From: Dichetophora obliterata
Taxonomy: Eukaryota; Arthropoda; Insecta; Diptera; Sciomyzidae
DNA length: 64,000 bases
Assembly: GCA_963920525.1 (NCBI GenBank)
Contig: OY986436.1
Span: forward strand, 177,231,361-177,295,360
Direction of reading: 5' to 3'
A program made the translations under genes and the position numbers. This document shows positions 22,985 to 34,481 of the stretch, in pieces. The notes under the pieces are model-generated. The model was not told where the DNA came from. It was given only the letters and a program-made list of their open reading frames with translations, and ran no database searches. The number at the start of each line of letters is the position of its first letter. The stretch's first letter is position 1.

Positions 22985-24385
22985 AGTCCCAATCTGAAAA
23001 CTGTCTGTCCCAATCTAATAAGCCCGCCAGAGGACCTTAGGGGAATCTGCCTGTCCCAAGCCAGGAATAGAAGGGTGAGGGTTTGTTATTAGGTGGGCAG
23101 TTCATGGGGCACGGCTCATAACGGCTCATCTCATAATGAGTTCATTCTTGAGGCGCGGCTCTTGAATGTTCATCTGATAACTGTAAAAGAAAAAGGTTTT
23201 CCTTGAGCCTTGGTTGTTGGCGCCAAATTCTTAGAGAAAGCATGGTTTTGATATTAAATTATCATAACACCGTCATTGTAATATGCTTTCGATGGACGAT
23301 CAATCCAACATAACTTGAAGAGCGGGGACAGTCATCCACCAATGATGAGGAGACCTGATCTATCATTGTTCAGCAGACCTTATCTTAGAATGAAGGTTTT
23401 ATGTAAGAAACATTTAATCTTTCGACCGTAGTATAAGCCAATTGGTATACAACGGCTCATGCTTCCTAGTTTTCCGAAAGAGGCTTTTTATTAAGTCTTA
23501 ATTCAGTTAACGAATTTGCATAACTAGGATTGTGGTTCTCTCGGTATTTTACTGGGAAACCAATGGTTATTTTTAACCTAGTCATGTACAATTCTAGTGG
23601 CTGAAGGTGTCACACTCAAATATAATTGTTCTTCGAACTTTTGGTCTGTAAGACGGGATGTTGAAGAGCCTTATCTGGTGGAACCTTGAGCCCAGGTATT
23701 GACTGTCGTTGGGCATGGTCCTTCGGGATTAAATACGCTCTGGCAGTGGTTAGACCAGGAAGGTAGGTGTGAGTTACACTTAAGTTGAACTCGGGTTGGT
23801 AACTCCCTTAAATTACTAAGAGAATAATGGTAGATTAAAATCTCGTTATTTCAAACAGTAAATGTTAGGAAGGTAAGCAACTACCGGATCAATATACTGT
23901 TAGCTTTGGAATTTGAGAACAGACGGCGGGGAAACCTAAATAGTCTGAGTTTGTGTCCACTAATGATTGAGGAACCTGATGACATAAGTGACAGGCCTTG
24001 TATGCCGCCCCTAGTTTTTCGTGTCAAAGAACGCCATTTGATCATGATAACGAGGAGGCGGCAAAAAAGTAAGGGTTATATTATTAGTATTGATACTGAG
24101 ATAACCCAGGGTTATTAAAATAACCTAGTCATGCTTAAATTTAAGTGGCTGAATGGGTCACGATCATGAATAGAGTCAAACTGACAGCATTAATGTTGGT
24201 CTGTGGTATGAAATAAGGGGAACCTTTCTAGTGGATCTTTTGAATTCCGAAGGGGCGTTGGCCGACGCTTCATATTGGTCCCAAGCTTTGGAGCACCATT
24301 GAATTAAGCCTTCGCGGCAGGGGTCAACGTTAAACACATAAAGGATTTCTGTCCCAATCTAATGTAATAATGAAGGTTCTACAGT
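22985..24385. repeat. Unidentified G+C-richer block with an old ~0.55-0.6-kb internal duplication
   Basis: Landmarks recur in the same order: TCCACCAATGATGAGGAGAC (23336) and TCCACTAATGATTGAGGAAC (23955); AACCTAGTCATG ... AGTGGCTGAAGGTGTCAC (23575) and AACCTAGTCATG ... AGTGGCTGAATGGGTCAC (24121); GTGGAACC and GTGGATC. CTGTCCCAATCTAATA occurs at both ends (23010, 24352). The block is visibly less A+T-rich than its surroundings. Frames are short. It matches no gene family I know. Confidence 0.5.
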
Positions 24386-24985
24386 ACTGCATTGTTCGAA
24401 ATTCTAGAAATATCTTGTCTTGAACACTCAAGCTGCCACAGTTTTTCATTGTTATTGTGATGACTATTCTTGAAGGCTTTCATTATTATTCAGAAGAATT
24501 ATTAAGACATAGACCGAAATTTCGCGTCCGACAGGTTTGACGTCTTTACAGCAACACTGCTTTGAACTAGTCTGAAATAATTTTCAGAAATTTTTCTTGA
24601 CTTATTGATCCAATCATACGCAATGCTTTCTTTTTTTGAGCTTTTCTTTTTCATCTTAAAAAAGAAAGAAAGGCTTCAAAATTACAAGGTTTTTATGATT
24701 ATAATCTCTGTTGATGGGTCTAAAATCGGACGAAAAAATCTCAACCTTTTACTGTTAATATTACTTTTTTGTTAATTTAGTGTTTTTACTTGAATTTTAA
24801 TAGAAACCTTGATCAGACAAAAACAGAAGTAGTTCCGTCGTATTCAGTGACCTCGAAAACATAGAAATAGATCATGAGATAAGCCATCGATCATCACATT
24901 CTATATTGATATATTTTTTAAAAAGAACATTATTTATGTGGCCAAAATTTTCGAAGATTGGAGACTAGCAGTGCCTAAGGGTTAA

Positions 24986-26029
24986 TATTTTGGGACAAAA
25001 ACTTCAGTAAGTGCTTTTGAGATGTCATAGAAGCTATTTTTCAACATTCTTTAAAAAAAACTCTTTGCTTTTTTTGGGTCGGTCTAATGGAAAAGTTGCT
25101 TTAGAAAACATAAATTTTCTCAGAAAGTACACAAAAGCGCATCGTTATATTTAAAGGAAAGTTTAAAGTTTCTTAAAAAAAGACAAAAAAAAAAATAATG
25201 TCCTAGGTTTCAACACAAAAAGTCGAATTTGTAAAACTGTTTGAAATTATGGTTCTTACTTTAAAATTTAACCAAAATTAAGTACTTACTATGTACACTA
25301 TTATGACACTTTAAACTTTGGCTTAAAAAATATGTGTTTTTAATTTCGTCAGTTTTCTCGAATAACGATAATAGCGGGGTTCACATGATTCTACGTGTTG
25401 TCACGCCTGGTGTGATGGCTTTGAATTCAAAACATTTTGAACATGTGAAATCCGTTAATTTCAAAGCTCATTAGCCAACGGTAATTGGATATTGACAACA
25501 ATAAAGTGCACTTTCCCGCGTTTTGATGAATTCTATATCGGATTGTTAACAAAAAAATTTGAAAAGAGTATTCGTACTTTTTGACTTTTGGCCAGCAAAT
25601 CGGTAAAATTTCCTATAGTGTAATGTATAGCTGTTTGGGCAAAGTATTACAGTAAGCCACTTAGAAATTTGTAATCAATCGTAAAAAGACAGTAAGGTTT
25701 GTACAAACACACCCAATAAACCCTTAAGGTCTGTGGCTTTGAGTGCAATGGGAGTAGGAAAGTCTCTTCTGTGTGTCTGTTTGTGTTGTTTTTTTATTTA
25801 ATTAATTAACTGATTTAAGAGCTACTGCCGGAAATAAAAGCAGATAAGCACTACTAATACAAGATATCTAAAAAGAATTTTAATTTCACTCATGTAGAAG
25901 TTTTTACAAGTGATCGCATTTTACTTTGCTCAAACTGTCTTTAAATTTAAATATCATGTAGAAAATATTTAAAATTACTTTTTTTTCATTCACCATTTAG
26001 TCTTTTTACTTAACAGTTTAAATATCCAA
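24986..26029. other. Upstream region of the CAP gene, nothing distinct
   Basis: A+T-rich sequence. I saw no ORF, repeat or convincing TATA/initiator combination near 26030. Confidence 0.4.
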
Positions 26030-27040
26030 ATGAATTTCTATTGTTTAGCGCTCATAACTGCATGTTTATTGCAACAAACTCAAGCCTACAATTATTGCTA
26101 CAAACAAGACGATGATGACTATAGAGTGTGTGGCAAAGGTACAAAACATATGGTATGTGATCCGGACCAGATTGTAAGTGAATCATGCTCTTGCAAGGAA
26201 ACGATAACAATAATCATTAGAATATCGGTTGCATGTACAGCCCATAAAAGACACATTGATTATGATGGTTACGATGACGGAAAAAATGAAGAATCTTTTT
26301 CTCGAACAACACAATGCAGTTCGCAATAATACAGCATGCGGAAGCATAAGCGCGAATGAAACAAGCTTTCCAACCGCAACACGCTTGCGTCAGCTCGTCT
26401 GGGATGACGAGTTGGCTTATAGTGCGCACGTACATGCGCAACGATGCAATATGAAGCACAATGCTTGCCACAGCACAAAAAAAATGTGGATGTGTGGTCA
26501 GAATCTAGCCGCTTTCTCTGGTGGCCGCAGGAACCTAACGGAAACCCCTGAATTATTTGTTGGTATGTGGTACAAGGAATATAAAACTGTAGCAGATCCC
26601 ACTTCTTTTCCAACAATGATGAATGGTATATTGTAAGTCTTTCGGATTATAACTGTTTTTTTGTAACATCACATGTGATCGTTTGTGTGTGTGTGTGTTT
26701 CTATGTATTTTGCAGTGATTTTGGTCATTATTCCGTAATGGTAATGGACAGAACTTCGCGCGTCGGTTGTGCAGTATCTGTCTGTAAGCCCAAGGAGGGA
26801 AGTCAGTAAGTATTCCATATACTTGGCATAGCTGGGAAGAAAACATAAATTAATGACATCATCCACTAAAGCGAATATAATTATTATGGAACATGCAACT
26901 ATGACGGTAACAATATAATTGGTACACCAGTCTATATCGATGGCGAAGTTGGGTCAAAGTGCAGTGATTATGACACAGAGCGAAGTTCTAAATACGAATG
27001 TTTGTGTGAAAATAATGGAAAAATCTATGGTTATTATTAA
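26030..27040 (+). CDS. Secreted CAP-domain (antigen 5-like) protein, four exons
   Basis: Exons 26030-26173, 26241-26632, 26716-26805 and 26872-27040 join to a 264-residue protein. The three introns (67, 83 and 66 nt) use GTAAGT donors and AG acceptors, and the frame is preserved. Residues 1-19 are a signal peptide ending QTQA, followed by a Cys-containing N-terminus (YNYCYK, GKGTKHMVC) as in insect antigen-5 proteins. The CAP domain shows LEQHNAVRN, LVWDDELAYSAHVHAQRC, MCGQNLA, FGHYSVMVMDRTSRVGC (CAP1-like), CNYDGNNIIGTPVY (CAP2) and a C-terminal CLCENNG. Such proteins are secreted; roles in flies are largely unknown (salivary, reproductive or haemolymph). The usual Trp of the CAP1 GHFTQ-W signature is absent. 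I chose the first ATG, which gives the signal peptide. It appears intact and is the only convincing host gene here. Confidence 0.85.
26683..26700. repeat. (GT)n microsatellite in CAP intron 2
   Basis: About eight GT units lie in the second intron of the CAP gene, just before the polypyrimidine stretch of the acceptor. Length polymorphism here could be used as a marker. Confidence 0.8.
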
Positions 27041-27628
27041 AACAAAAAAATTCCTCGGATAATAATTATCAGAACAATTTCACGCAAACAATTCTATTAT
27101 AAATGAATCTTCTTTACATATTTGAGGAGTGGCGGAACAAAATTGCACATGTTTATATTTGGTTGTCTTAAGTTTTTTGGTAGATTCATGTGTATCACAC
27201 TAAACTTCAAGTGATTGCAATCACAGACACTTCAAAAAGTTACTAGATGTGAAATATTGTGGATAGTAAAGTAAAGGATTTCCTTGATACGTGTTCAGTG
27301 GCAAAAACACTTTTTTCTTTAGTTTCAAAACGTTTATCGAGACTTAACATGTGCCGTTCTTTTTCGCCACCATTCAATTAATATTTTCCACCAAAATATT
27401 AATTCAGTATTTTGTAATGTTTTGATAACGTATCTTTTTTATGCATAAATAAATAAATAAAAGTTATGCTGAATACTCTGAAATTTATACTGAATACTAA
27501 AAGTTATGCGAACTTTCTTACATGAAAAGTATACTGAATTTGATTCTCTTGCATTAAGGGGAGGTGCTCCTAGAAACTGTTTGCATGTTGAAGAATTTGC
27601 ATTTACTGAAAGGCAAATGTGTCTCTAA
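27041..27628. other. Downstream flank of the CAP gene
   Basis: A+T-rich spacer. AATAAATAAATAAA at 27446-27461 contains polyadenylation hexamers that could serve the CAP transcript; no closer clean AATAAA is visible. No other feature seen. Confidence 0.4.
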
Positions 27629-28033
27629 CACGGGGGTTACACGAGACAGTACTGTTAAGACAGTCGCAACACATTCACAAATTTGTATCCACACACACTC
27701 TCTTTTTGCAGCTGTCTGCTACTGTCTGCTCCACTGTCTTAACTTTTTTGTAGACAGTTGGCGGGACAGTATCTAGGACAGTAGAATGATATTTAGCATA
27801 TCAAATGACAGAAGATGATAAAATTTAATAGAATTAATTGGAAATTTGCAATACTTTGGCGCGCTCGTAGTTTTAACAAAAATTTCTTCATAAAAAAACA
27901 ATTTTTTACTATTTTCTCTACTGTCTTGCCAACTGTTTTACCAACTGTCTGGACTCTCATTCACAGACACAAAGTTTGACAACTAATACGTGTTTTTTAC
28001 TGTCTTAACAGTACTGTCTTGAGTAACCCCATG
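27629..28033. mobile_element. MITE with GGGGTTAC...AGACAGTACTGTTAAGACAGT ends
   Basis: The left end GGGGTTACACGAGACAGT followed by ACTGTTAAGACAGT is mirrored at 27999-28030 with two or three differences. Subterminal GACAGT/ACTGTC words recur at least eight times through the ~400 bp. The frame at 27564-27776 crosses the left border and is not a gene. The superfamily is unclear; it may be hAT-like from the CAYGGGG start. Confidence 0.65.
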
Positions 28034-28169
28034 TAAAGATGAGGCAAAAAGTTTTCTTATACGTTTGTACAGCATTGTAGACCTGGTTGTAATTTCACAA
28101 GATCTAAATCCATAGCAAGATTTTGTTTGCATAGAAATTGGATTTGGATGTTAGAAAAAATGATGCTAA

Positions 28170-28744
28170 TCTAATATATATATAAAAATCTCGTGTCACG
28201 GTGTTTGAGGCAGAACTCCTCCGATACGGCTCGACCGATTTTCATGAAATTTTGTATGTTTATTTAGTAGGTATGAGAATTGGTCGTAAAGTATATTTCC
28301 TCCTACCCCCGTTGGGCGTGGCACCTCCCATACAACTCAAATTTGCGATATCGAATAGCTTTAGAGTTATAAGCCGCACAGCCTCTTAATTCGGTATTCG
28401 ATCACAATTTACGCGTTCCGTTTCACTGAAAACATTTTATGGGCTTAAAACAAGGGGGAGTATCACCTTCCATACAACCCAAATTTGCGATGACGATTAG
28501 CTTTGGAGTTATAGGCCGCACAGGCTCGGAATTCGACCACAATTTACACGTGGTGATTCACTGATAACATTTTATGTGCGTGGCACCCCATACAACCTAA
28601 ATTTGAAAAATTCAACAGCTTTTGAGTTATAGGTCGCACAGCCATGGAATTCAGACCACAATTTACAAATACAAGTTTACTGATAACATTTTATTCACGT
28701 TTGGCAATTGGACCGCGGCAGCAACGCACCGGGCTTAAGCTATT
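28170..28744 (+). mobile_element. Non-autonomous Helitron
   Basis: It starts TCTAATATATATATAAAAAT then CTCGTGTCACGGTGTTTG, the characteristic 5' end of a widespread insect Helitron family. GAGGCAGAACTCCTCCGATA and CCGATTTTCATGAAATTTTG follow. Inside are repeated segments around CACAATTTAC, CACTGATAACATTTTAT and GTTATAGGCCGCACAG. It ends in a CGCGGCAGCAACGCACCGGG hairpin-like segment followed by CTATT, in place of canonical CTAGT. There are no flanking repeats, as expected. No Rep/helicase is present. Confidence 0.75.
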
Positions 28745-29425
28745 ATCTATATATATAAAACAAAGTCGTGAAATGTTTTTTTGAAATTCCATAACTCAAG
28801 AACGAAGCGTCCGACTTGCTTCGGGATTTTTTTGTTGTGTTTTTAATTACAAGGAAAAGATGTTTGAAAGACAATTTTTTTGCCACACCCCCTTTCACCG
28901 CCCACAAATCAATAAAAACTATATATTTGAGACAGTTTTGGTCGTATAAGACTAATAGGCTTATTACGGTTCACAGCAATAAACTGCTGTGTCTTCTTAC
29001 GAGTAGACACCACAGTCAAGAAGACACAACAATTTCGAACTATTATGGTTCACAACAATACGTTGTTGTCACGTTTGATTGTGGAACGTATGTAGAATTA
29101 ATTCGTTGCTTGACTGGTCCAGGGTTGCTTCGGAGAAAAGTAAAAACGTACACTTTAAAAAGTATTTTTTAAATAGCAAAAAGTACTATCTTGATAAGAA
29201 TTTTTTTGCGATATGAAAAGGAAATATTGTGAGCCCATATCTAAACCCGTTAATTTCAACTGGCGTTAAAAAATAGGATTAAATCTGGTATAATGAAATA
29301 GCAGGATTTTAAAATGTTTTTAAGTACAAGGAAGCATTTTTTTACTAAGATTATAATGGTGTTGAAAAAAAATCCCGTTTCCCCTCCTTTTGGGCGGGAA
29401 CACGGACCCTTTTTATAGTAGCAAC

Positions 29426-30663
29426 CAGAGAACTGCACAAGCCTACTTGAAGTCTGTTTCAAGTATGTACTTGCTTGAAATACAAGTTCAAGCTAGCTTG
29501 AGCTTGATAATTTTGAATCAAGTATAGCTTGTAATTGAATATAAATAAGCCCACGACAACTTGCGACTTGCAAGTATGCTAGCTTACAAGCGAACGGCAC
29601 GAAGTTTCAAGTAAAGGACATATTATTAGGTGGCAACACTATTATTTCAAAATTTTATAATTTTGAAATTCTGACAACGGATTCAGATTCAGCAACCCAT
29701 TTTTGGTGTACCATTTGTTTTGCCAGCCCCGAATTCGTAAAAATACAAAAAATTAAGGTGGCAACTCTATCCACCATCTTGAATTTTAAAATTTTGTCTT
29801 TAGATTCGAAATCAGCGAACCCTTAACACTGACAAATGAGGTTTAAAACTCTTGAAAATACATATTATTTGGTGGCAGCCCTATTATTTCAAATCTTTAT
29901 AATTTGGAAATTCTGACAATAAATTCGGATTCAACGACCCATTTTTGGTGTACCGTTTTTTTTGCCTGCCCCGAATTCATTACACTACAAAAAATTAGGG
30001 CAGCAACCCTATCCACCATCTTGAATTTTAAAATTCTGACCTTAGATTCGAAATCAGAAACCCCTTAACACTGATAAATGATGTTTAAAACTCTTAAAAA
30101 TACATTTTATAAGGTGGGAATACTGTGGTAAAAATTTAGGTGTCAACCCTAACCTCCATCTTAAATTTTAAAACTGTGACATTATATTCGAAATCAAATC
30201 CGTTGTCAGAATTTCAAAATTACAAGAATTCGCAAAAATGAAAAAAATCTAGGTGGCAACTCTATCCGCCATCTTAAATTTTAAAGTTTGACATCATTTT
30301 CGAAATCATTTACCCCTAAAACTTCCAACTACGTAGTTCATAGAATCCTTAAAAGTTCTATTACGCTTAAGCTCTCTCTAAACAAGCTCATTGAATTTTT
30401 TGGATACTTGCTTCAATTCGATACTTGCCTTCAATTTCAAGCTTTTCAAGCTTTTTGCCGTAGGTATTAAACTTTCATTTACTTGATACTTCGTGCCGTT
30501 CGCTTGTAAGCTAGCATACTTGCAAGTCGCAAGCTGTCGTGGGCTTATTTATATCCAATTACAAGCTATACTTGATTCAAAATTATCAAGCTCAAGCTAG
30601 CTTGAACTTGTATTTCAACCAAGTTCTTGAAATAGACTTCAAGTAGGCTTGTGCAGTTCTCTG
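29426..30663. mobile_element. Foldback element with ~200-bp arms (CAGAGAACTGCACAAG ends)
   Basis: The arm 29426-29620 (CAGAGAACTGCACAAGCCTA..., CAAGCTAGCTTGAGCTTG, AAGCCCACGACA, CGAACGGCACGAAG) is mirrored at 30480-30663 with few differences. The CAGAG start resembles hAT ends, but no clear 8-bp duplication is visible. The interior is a tandem array rather than coding sequence. Confidence 0.7.
29629..30300. repeat. Tandem ~240-bp repeat inside the foldback
   Basis: Unit landmarks GGTGGCAACACTATTATTTC, ACCCATTTTTGGTGTACC, GCCCCGAATTC, CCACCATCTTGAATTTTAAA and CCCTTAACACTGA occur at 29629-29868 and again at 29870-30110. A third, shortened and more diverged run continues to 30300. Non-coding. 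Confidence 0.75.
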
Positions 30664-31905
30664 ATGCCAATAGCATAACTATAATTTAAGAATTATGGCA
30701 AATTTAAAATACATCTTGTTTTTAGTTTAAAACCCCTCTCCCAGCATTTCTTAACTAATAAAATACAATAGCACTTCTTTCTATCATAAATATTCCAAAA
30801 TAATAAAAAGATAGCATCGCAGTAATTTTCTTACTCTCAAAATAAAAACTTAATCTAATTAGTACGTTTCGATGCAACTGTGAATTGGTCACTGTCAAAA
30901 TAAAAAAGTAAACAAACAATTTCGAATTCAATTGCTAAATTCAATATAATTCTGTTCACAAGGAGACGTATTATAAATTTTCTGTGAAATTTTCATAATT
31001 AATAAAGAAAAACGCAATTTTAAATAAAATTTCCGTTTTTAATCTATGTCGTTTCTTCAACACAACACCAAATTAGCTGTCTTCAAAATTTGGCAGATAA
31101 CAAAACAATAAAGCACGACTACTGTGTTGCGTAGTAAGTGTATTGGAGACACAGCATTGTTGACAGACAACAGTGGAATGTATTCAGTTGCTTTGTTGTC
31201 TACCGTAATAGAAATTTACACATTGAAGATAGCAATTACTGTTGTGTTGTGAACCGTAATAGGGCTATAAAACTTGGTCATTTATTTTTATTTTATTGTC
31301 GGAAACTGTACTAAAAATGGGTTTTCACGCTCCCTTTAAACGCCCACAAATCAATTCAAGTGCTATATTTTAGACGGTTTTGGTCGTATAAGGTTAACAT
31401 TTGGCAATTTAGTGTGTAGTCTTACTGTCGGCAATTGCACTTAAAATAGGTTTCCACACCCACTTTTACCGCCCACAATGAAAAGGCTATATTTCAGACG
31501 GTTTTGGTTGTTTGGTTAAATAGTTCGTATAGCTACTTTCAGAAACAGCTTAAAATGGGCGTGGCTGAACTATGTTCACGCCCCCTTTTCAAGGGATAAG
31601 CATGAAGTGAAGCAAAGTTCGATAGGTATAAACTAAATTAAGCTCAAATTTTTACACTCAATTTGTTTTGAGTTCTAGATGGTTTAAAATTTTGCCACAC
31701 CCTCTTTCATCGCGTACAAATCAACAAAAATGCTATATTTTGGACGGTTTTGGTTGTATTAGACTAAAATTTGATAATTTAGTTTATATAGTTACGTTCG
31801 GCAACTATACTAAAAATAGTGAAAATATAAAATGTTTTTCTCCGATTAGCATGAAAATTCGTATATGGCAGTAAGGCGGTGGAAGGACAACGCCTGCGGG
31901 GGAAT

Positions 31906-32640
31906 ATCTTTATACATAAAATTCTTCTGTACATGGCCTTGTCACTGAACTCCTCTTAAACAGTATTTGAGAGTATAACTCAAAAACGAATTGAGAAATT
32001 GTCATGATTCTTTCACTACGCCATTAATTTTTATGCAAACAAAATTACAAAAAAACAAAATGAATAAAAATAACAAAAAAAAAATCTTCAATTTATATAA
32101 TAGTTTGCTTGATTCTTCGATCGTATAAAACGTTTTTAAATTTTTACGATAGAAACTTTAAATAAACCCTACATTTACGCATACCATATGAAAGCCACAT
32201 TAAAAAAAAGCCATTTTTGGTTTTGAATATTTTTTCAACAACAAATATTTTTACCAAAGTTTTTTGTGAAATAAAGAAATAAGTTAAGGTTGTTTTTGGA
32301 AATTATAAAATGAGAAGGGAAACAAAAATGAAAAAGATTGAAGCTCGATTGGACGGAGAATTAGTCAAAATTTAAAAAAATGCAATCCCTTGCAACATGC
32401 CCGAGTTATTCACTTTCAAGGCCAGCACTTTCCTGTTTGATTTATTTTTTTCTATTTCACCAAGAAATAAAATTAGTAATAAAAACTTTAAGTGTGTTTC
32501 AGGTACGAAAGATATGTTCTGAGTTATGCGTGTTTTTATATTGAAACTCTTTTAAGATCTCAGTGATAACACCAATGATAACACCAAAATTACGACATGG
32601 TCGAACTATAACTATGCTCACTTTTCAGAAAGCATTATAA
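31906..32640. other. Spacer between Helitron and gypsy remnant
   Basis: A+T-rich sequence with no ORF or repeat recognised. It may include eroded internal gypsy sequence, since gag is cut off at its lower-coordinate side. Confidence 0.35.
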
Positions 32641-32648
32641 TTACCGAG

Positions 32649-33544
32649 TTATGCATGTTTTATAATGAAATTTTTAAAATTATTTGGGTGAACAGAGAGG
32701 TTTCTAAAATTATAATATTGTATTTCGAGGCATGAACTATAAGCTTCTGGCAGATTTTGAGGTTTTTGGATGAGGAGCATTCTTGAAACATCCCCTCTTA
32801 AGCCTCTTATGAATATATCTAGAGCTATATTTCTGTAATTTCCTACCAGTGCATTCATTGTTTCTTCAGAGTAGTCTTCTGTTTTAATTTTATTAATAAT
32901 TAAAGACAACTGATGATTGGCACTAGCATAAAAATCGTCCATGGAATAGTTGCCCTGTCTCATCAGGTTTAATTCATGCTCAAGTGTACGCAGATCGCGT
33001 TTATCAGCGTAATGCAAGGACAAACACTTTTTGATGTTCATTCAATTGTCATCAAATATGTTGTTAGATATGAGGGCACTGTCTGCAGCTCCTCTTATCT
33101 TTTGCCTAATGTGTTGTAAAATTGATCTATAGATCGGTTTTTGTCTTACTACCTCGTAATCTTTTAAAATAGATTCGACGCTATGAACCCAAGAAATATA
33201 GTGGATTGGGTTCCCTCAAATACTTGGAGATCTCTAACGCAGTCTGGTAGTTTTTTTATTTCATTTAATTCCTGCTCATTCCTAGGGGCTGATAAATCGC
33301 TCTCGAGAGTTCGAGGTGGGGAAATTCTACCTTCTAATTGTTGAATTCTATTGTTTAATGCCCTTATCTGTTCTGTTTGGTTATTGGATGATTCTACACT
33401 ATAAGGTGGTGGAATACTTCCCTCTAACTGCTGAATTCTGTTGCCTAAGGTTTTTACTTGTTCTATCTGGGCATTAAGTGCACCAGTTAGTTGAACTATA
33501 CTTTCTTTCAACCACTCAGTTGTGTTATTATCGCCAGGTGCCAT
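32649..33544 (-). pseudogene. Ty3/gypsy-type gag pseudogene
   Basis: Minus-strand frame 33544-33164 begins with an N-terminal, coiled-coil-like region containing two similar segments (IQQLEGSIPPP, IQQLEGRISPP) and reaches LPDCVRDLQVFEGT. Sequence in other frames continues the capsid-like domain (KDYEVVRQKPIYRSI; IRQKIRGAADSAL). After a TGA near 33042 the frame 33041-32649 resumes with HYADKRDLRTLEHELN, FYASANHQLSL, ALDIFIRGLRGD and LPEAYSSCLEIQ, as in mdg1/412-group gypsy gag proteins. It thus has at least one frameshift (~33180) and one premature stop, and pol is absent. It is a decayed LTR-retrotransposon copy, unable to form particles. Confidence 0.75.
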
Positions 33545-34481
33545 ATTGTTTTACAATAATATTTGTTTTTGATTAGAAGATTATACAGAAAGATAGTTAC
33601 AAAATTGAATTTTATTTCAAGTCTTTTTTATGTATGTTTCAAGATTTTCACTTATAAAATTTGTTCACCTCTTGTAGTGGAATATAAATTTTTCTTTTAA
33701 ATTTTTAGAGATTTTTACCTTTAATTTTTTTTATATTCTGTTTTATTTTTCTAAGATAAGATTTTTTTTTTCAGTTTTGAAAAATGTTCTATTTTAAAAT
33801 GATTTTTCAAACCAGATTATATTTCGTTTTAATGGCAATTTGAGAAAGATAAAAAAAAAATCTTTTTAGATTAATTTTTTCTAAATATTTTCATTTAACA
33901 AAATGCCTTCAATATTTCTTCTTTTTTTTTTCTAACATTAGTTTCCTTTTTAGAAAATTTATCAAGGCAGATAAAACAAATTATTTCTCACAACTTTTGG
34001 GATAATTCTGTCTTGTTTAATGGCTAATTAAGAACGGTTTAGTGTTCTTATAATAATTTAAGATAAATAAAAATCTTACAGCATTATAAAAGCAGACTTC
34101 ATAACTCGTTCGGATAGTCTGTAGATTTCCCTTTTGGCATAAATTAATTGCTTACTCCGGTACGGTTGCTGTCACTGTTGAGTTTTTTGGTGAGTTGAGT
34201 AGGATGAGTCTTCTGGATGGTTCCTTTGGATGTTTCCTTATATTTTTCCTTGCTGGTTCTGCAGGTTTTATAGGTGGATTATCCTTTTTCACAACACTAT
34301 CAGTTGAATGCTTTGGCGGGTTTGTAGGCTTTTTCGTTAAGTTTCCTAGTACAACACTATTTTACAGAGTCTTTGCGGACTTTGTACCAGTTACTTTGGG
34401 TTATTTTTATTAAGTCTTTTAGGATTTCCTGTACGACACTATTTTTTAGAGTCTTTGCGGACTTGTTCAAGTTATGGTCAC
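33545..34481 (-). other. Leader of the gypsy remnant
   Basis: The sequence between candidate LTR and gag has no ORF. It contains an ~80-bp direct duplication (ACACTATTTTACAGAGTCTT at ~34357 and ACACTATTTTTTAGAGTCTT at ~34437), both followed by TGCGGACTT. Confidence 0.35.

Larger units (their letters stand above)
21924..24981. mobile_element. 3.06-kb piggyBac-type foldback element
   Basis: The right end read inward is CCCTTAGGCACTGCTAGTCTC with TTAA outside (24982-24985). The left end is CCCCTTAGGCTCTGCTAGTC with ATAA outside. The arms then stay inverse-complementary for about 350 bp (to ~22290 and from ~24640), e.g. TTTCTATTAAAATTCAAG at ~22100 against its complement at ~24790. CCC plus TTAA suggests piggyBac. 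No transposase is left inside. The interior contains a LINE tail and the duplicated block at 22985-24385. Confidence 0.6.
28958..31265. mobile_element. TA-flanked TIR element inserted in the Helitron
   Basis: The left end GGCTTATTACGGTTCACAGC and the inverse of the right end GCCCTATTACGGTTCACAAC match over ~18 bp, with TA outside both (28956-28957, 31266-31267). Further inverted words such as GGTTCACAACA and GACAACA recur in the subterminal 250 bp. The Helitron core resumes on both sides. Its 2308 bp are mostly a second element (29426-30663). No transposase ORF. Confidence 0.6.
28746..31905 (+). mobile_element. Helitron/DINE-type element with tandem core units, enlarged by nested insertions
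   Basis: It begins TCTATATATATAAAACAAAG then TCGTGAAATG, directly after the previous Helitron. Core units (CACCCCCTTTCACCGCCCAC, TTTTGGTCGTATAAG, CGGCAACTGTACTAAAAATG) appear once before the nested insertion (28880-28955) and three times after it (31318-31400, 31425-31520, 31690-31810). It ends GGAAGGACAACGCCTGCGGG near 31903, matching the ACAACGTCTG-type terminal hairpin of DINE/Helentron elements. Repeated core units are usual for that group. Confidence 0.65.

Noticed and set aside
26217..26866. Several minus frames opposite the CAP gene
   Set aside because: They are shadows of its exons; the plus strand has the domain motifs and splice sites.
29418..30671. 8-bp duplication for the CAGAGAACTG foldback
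   Set aside because: Flanks GTAGCAAC and ATGCCAAT agree at only half the positions, so no duplication is claimed.
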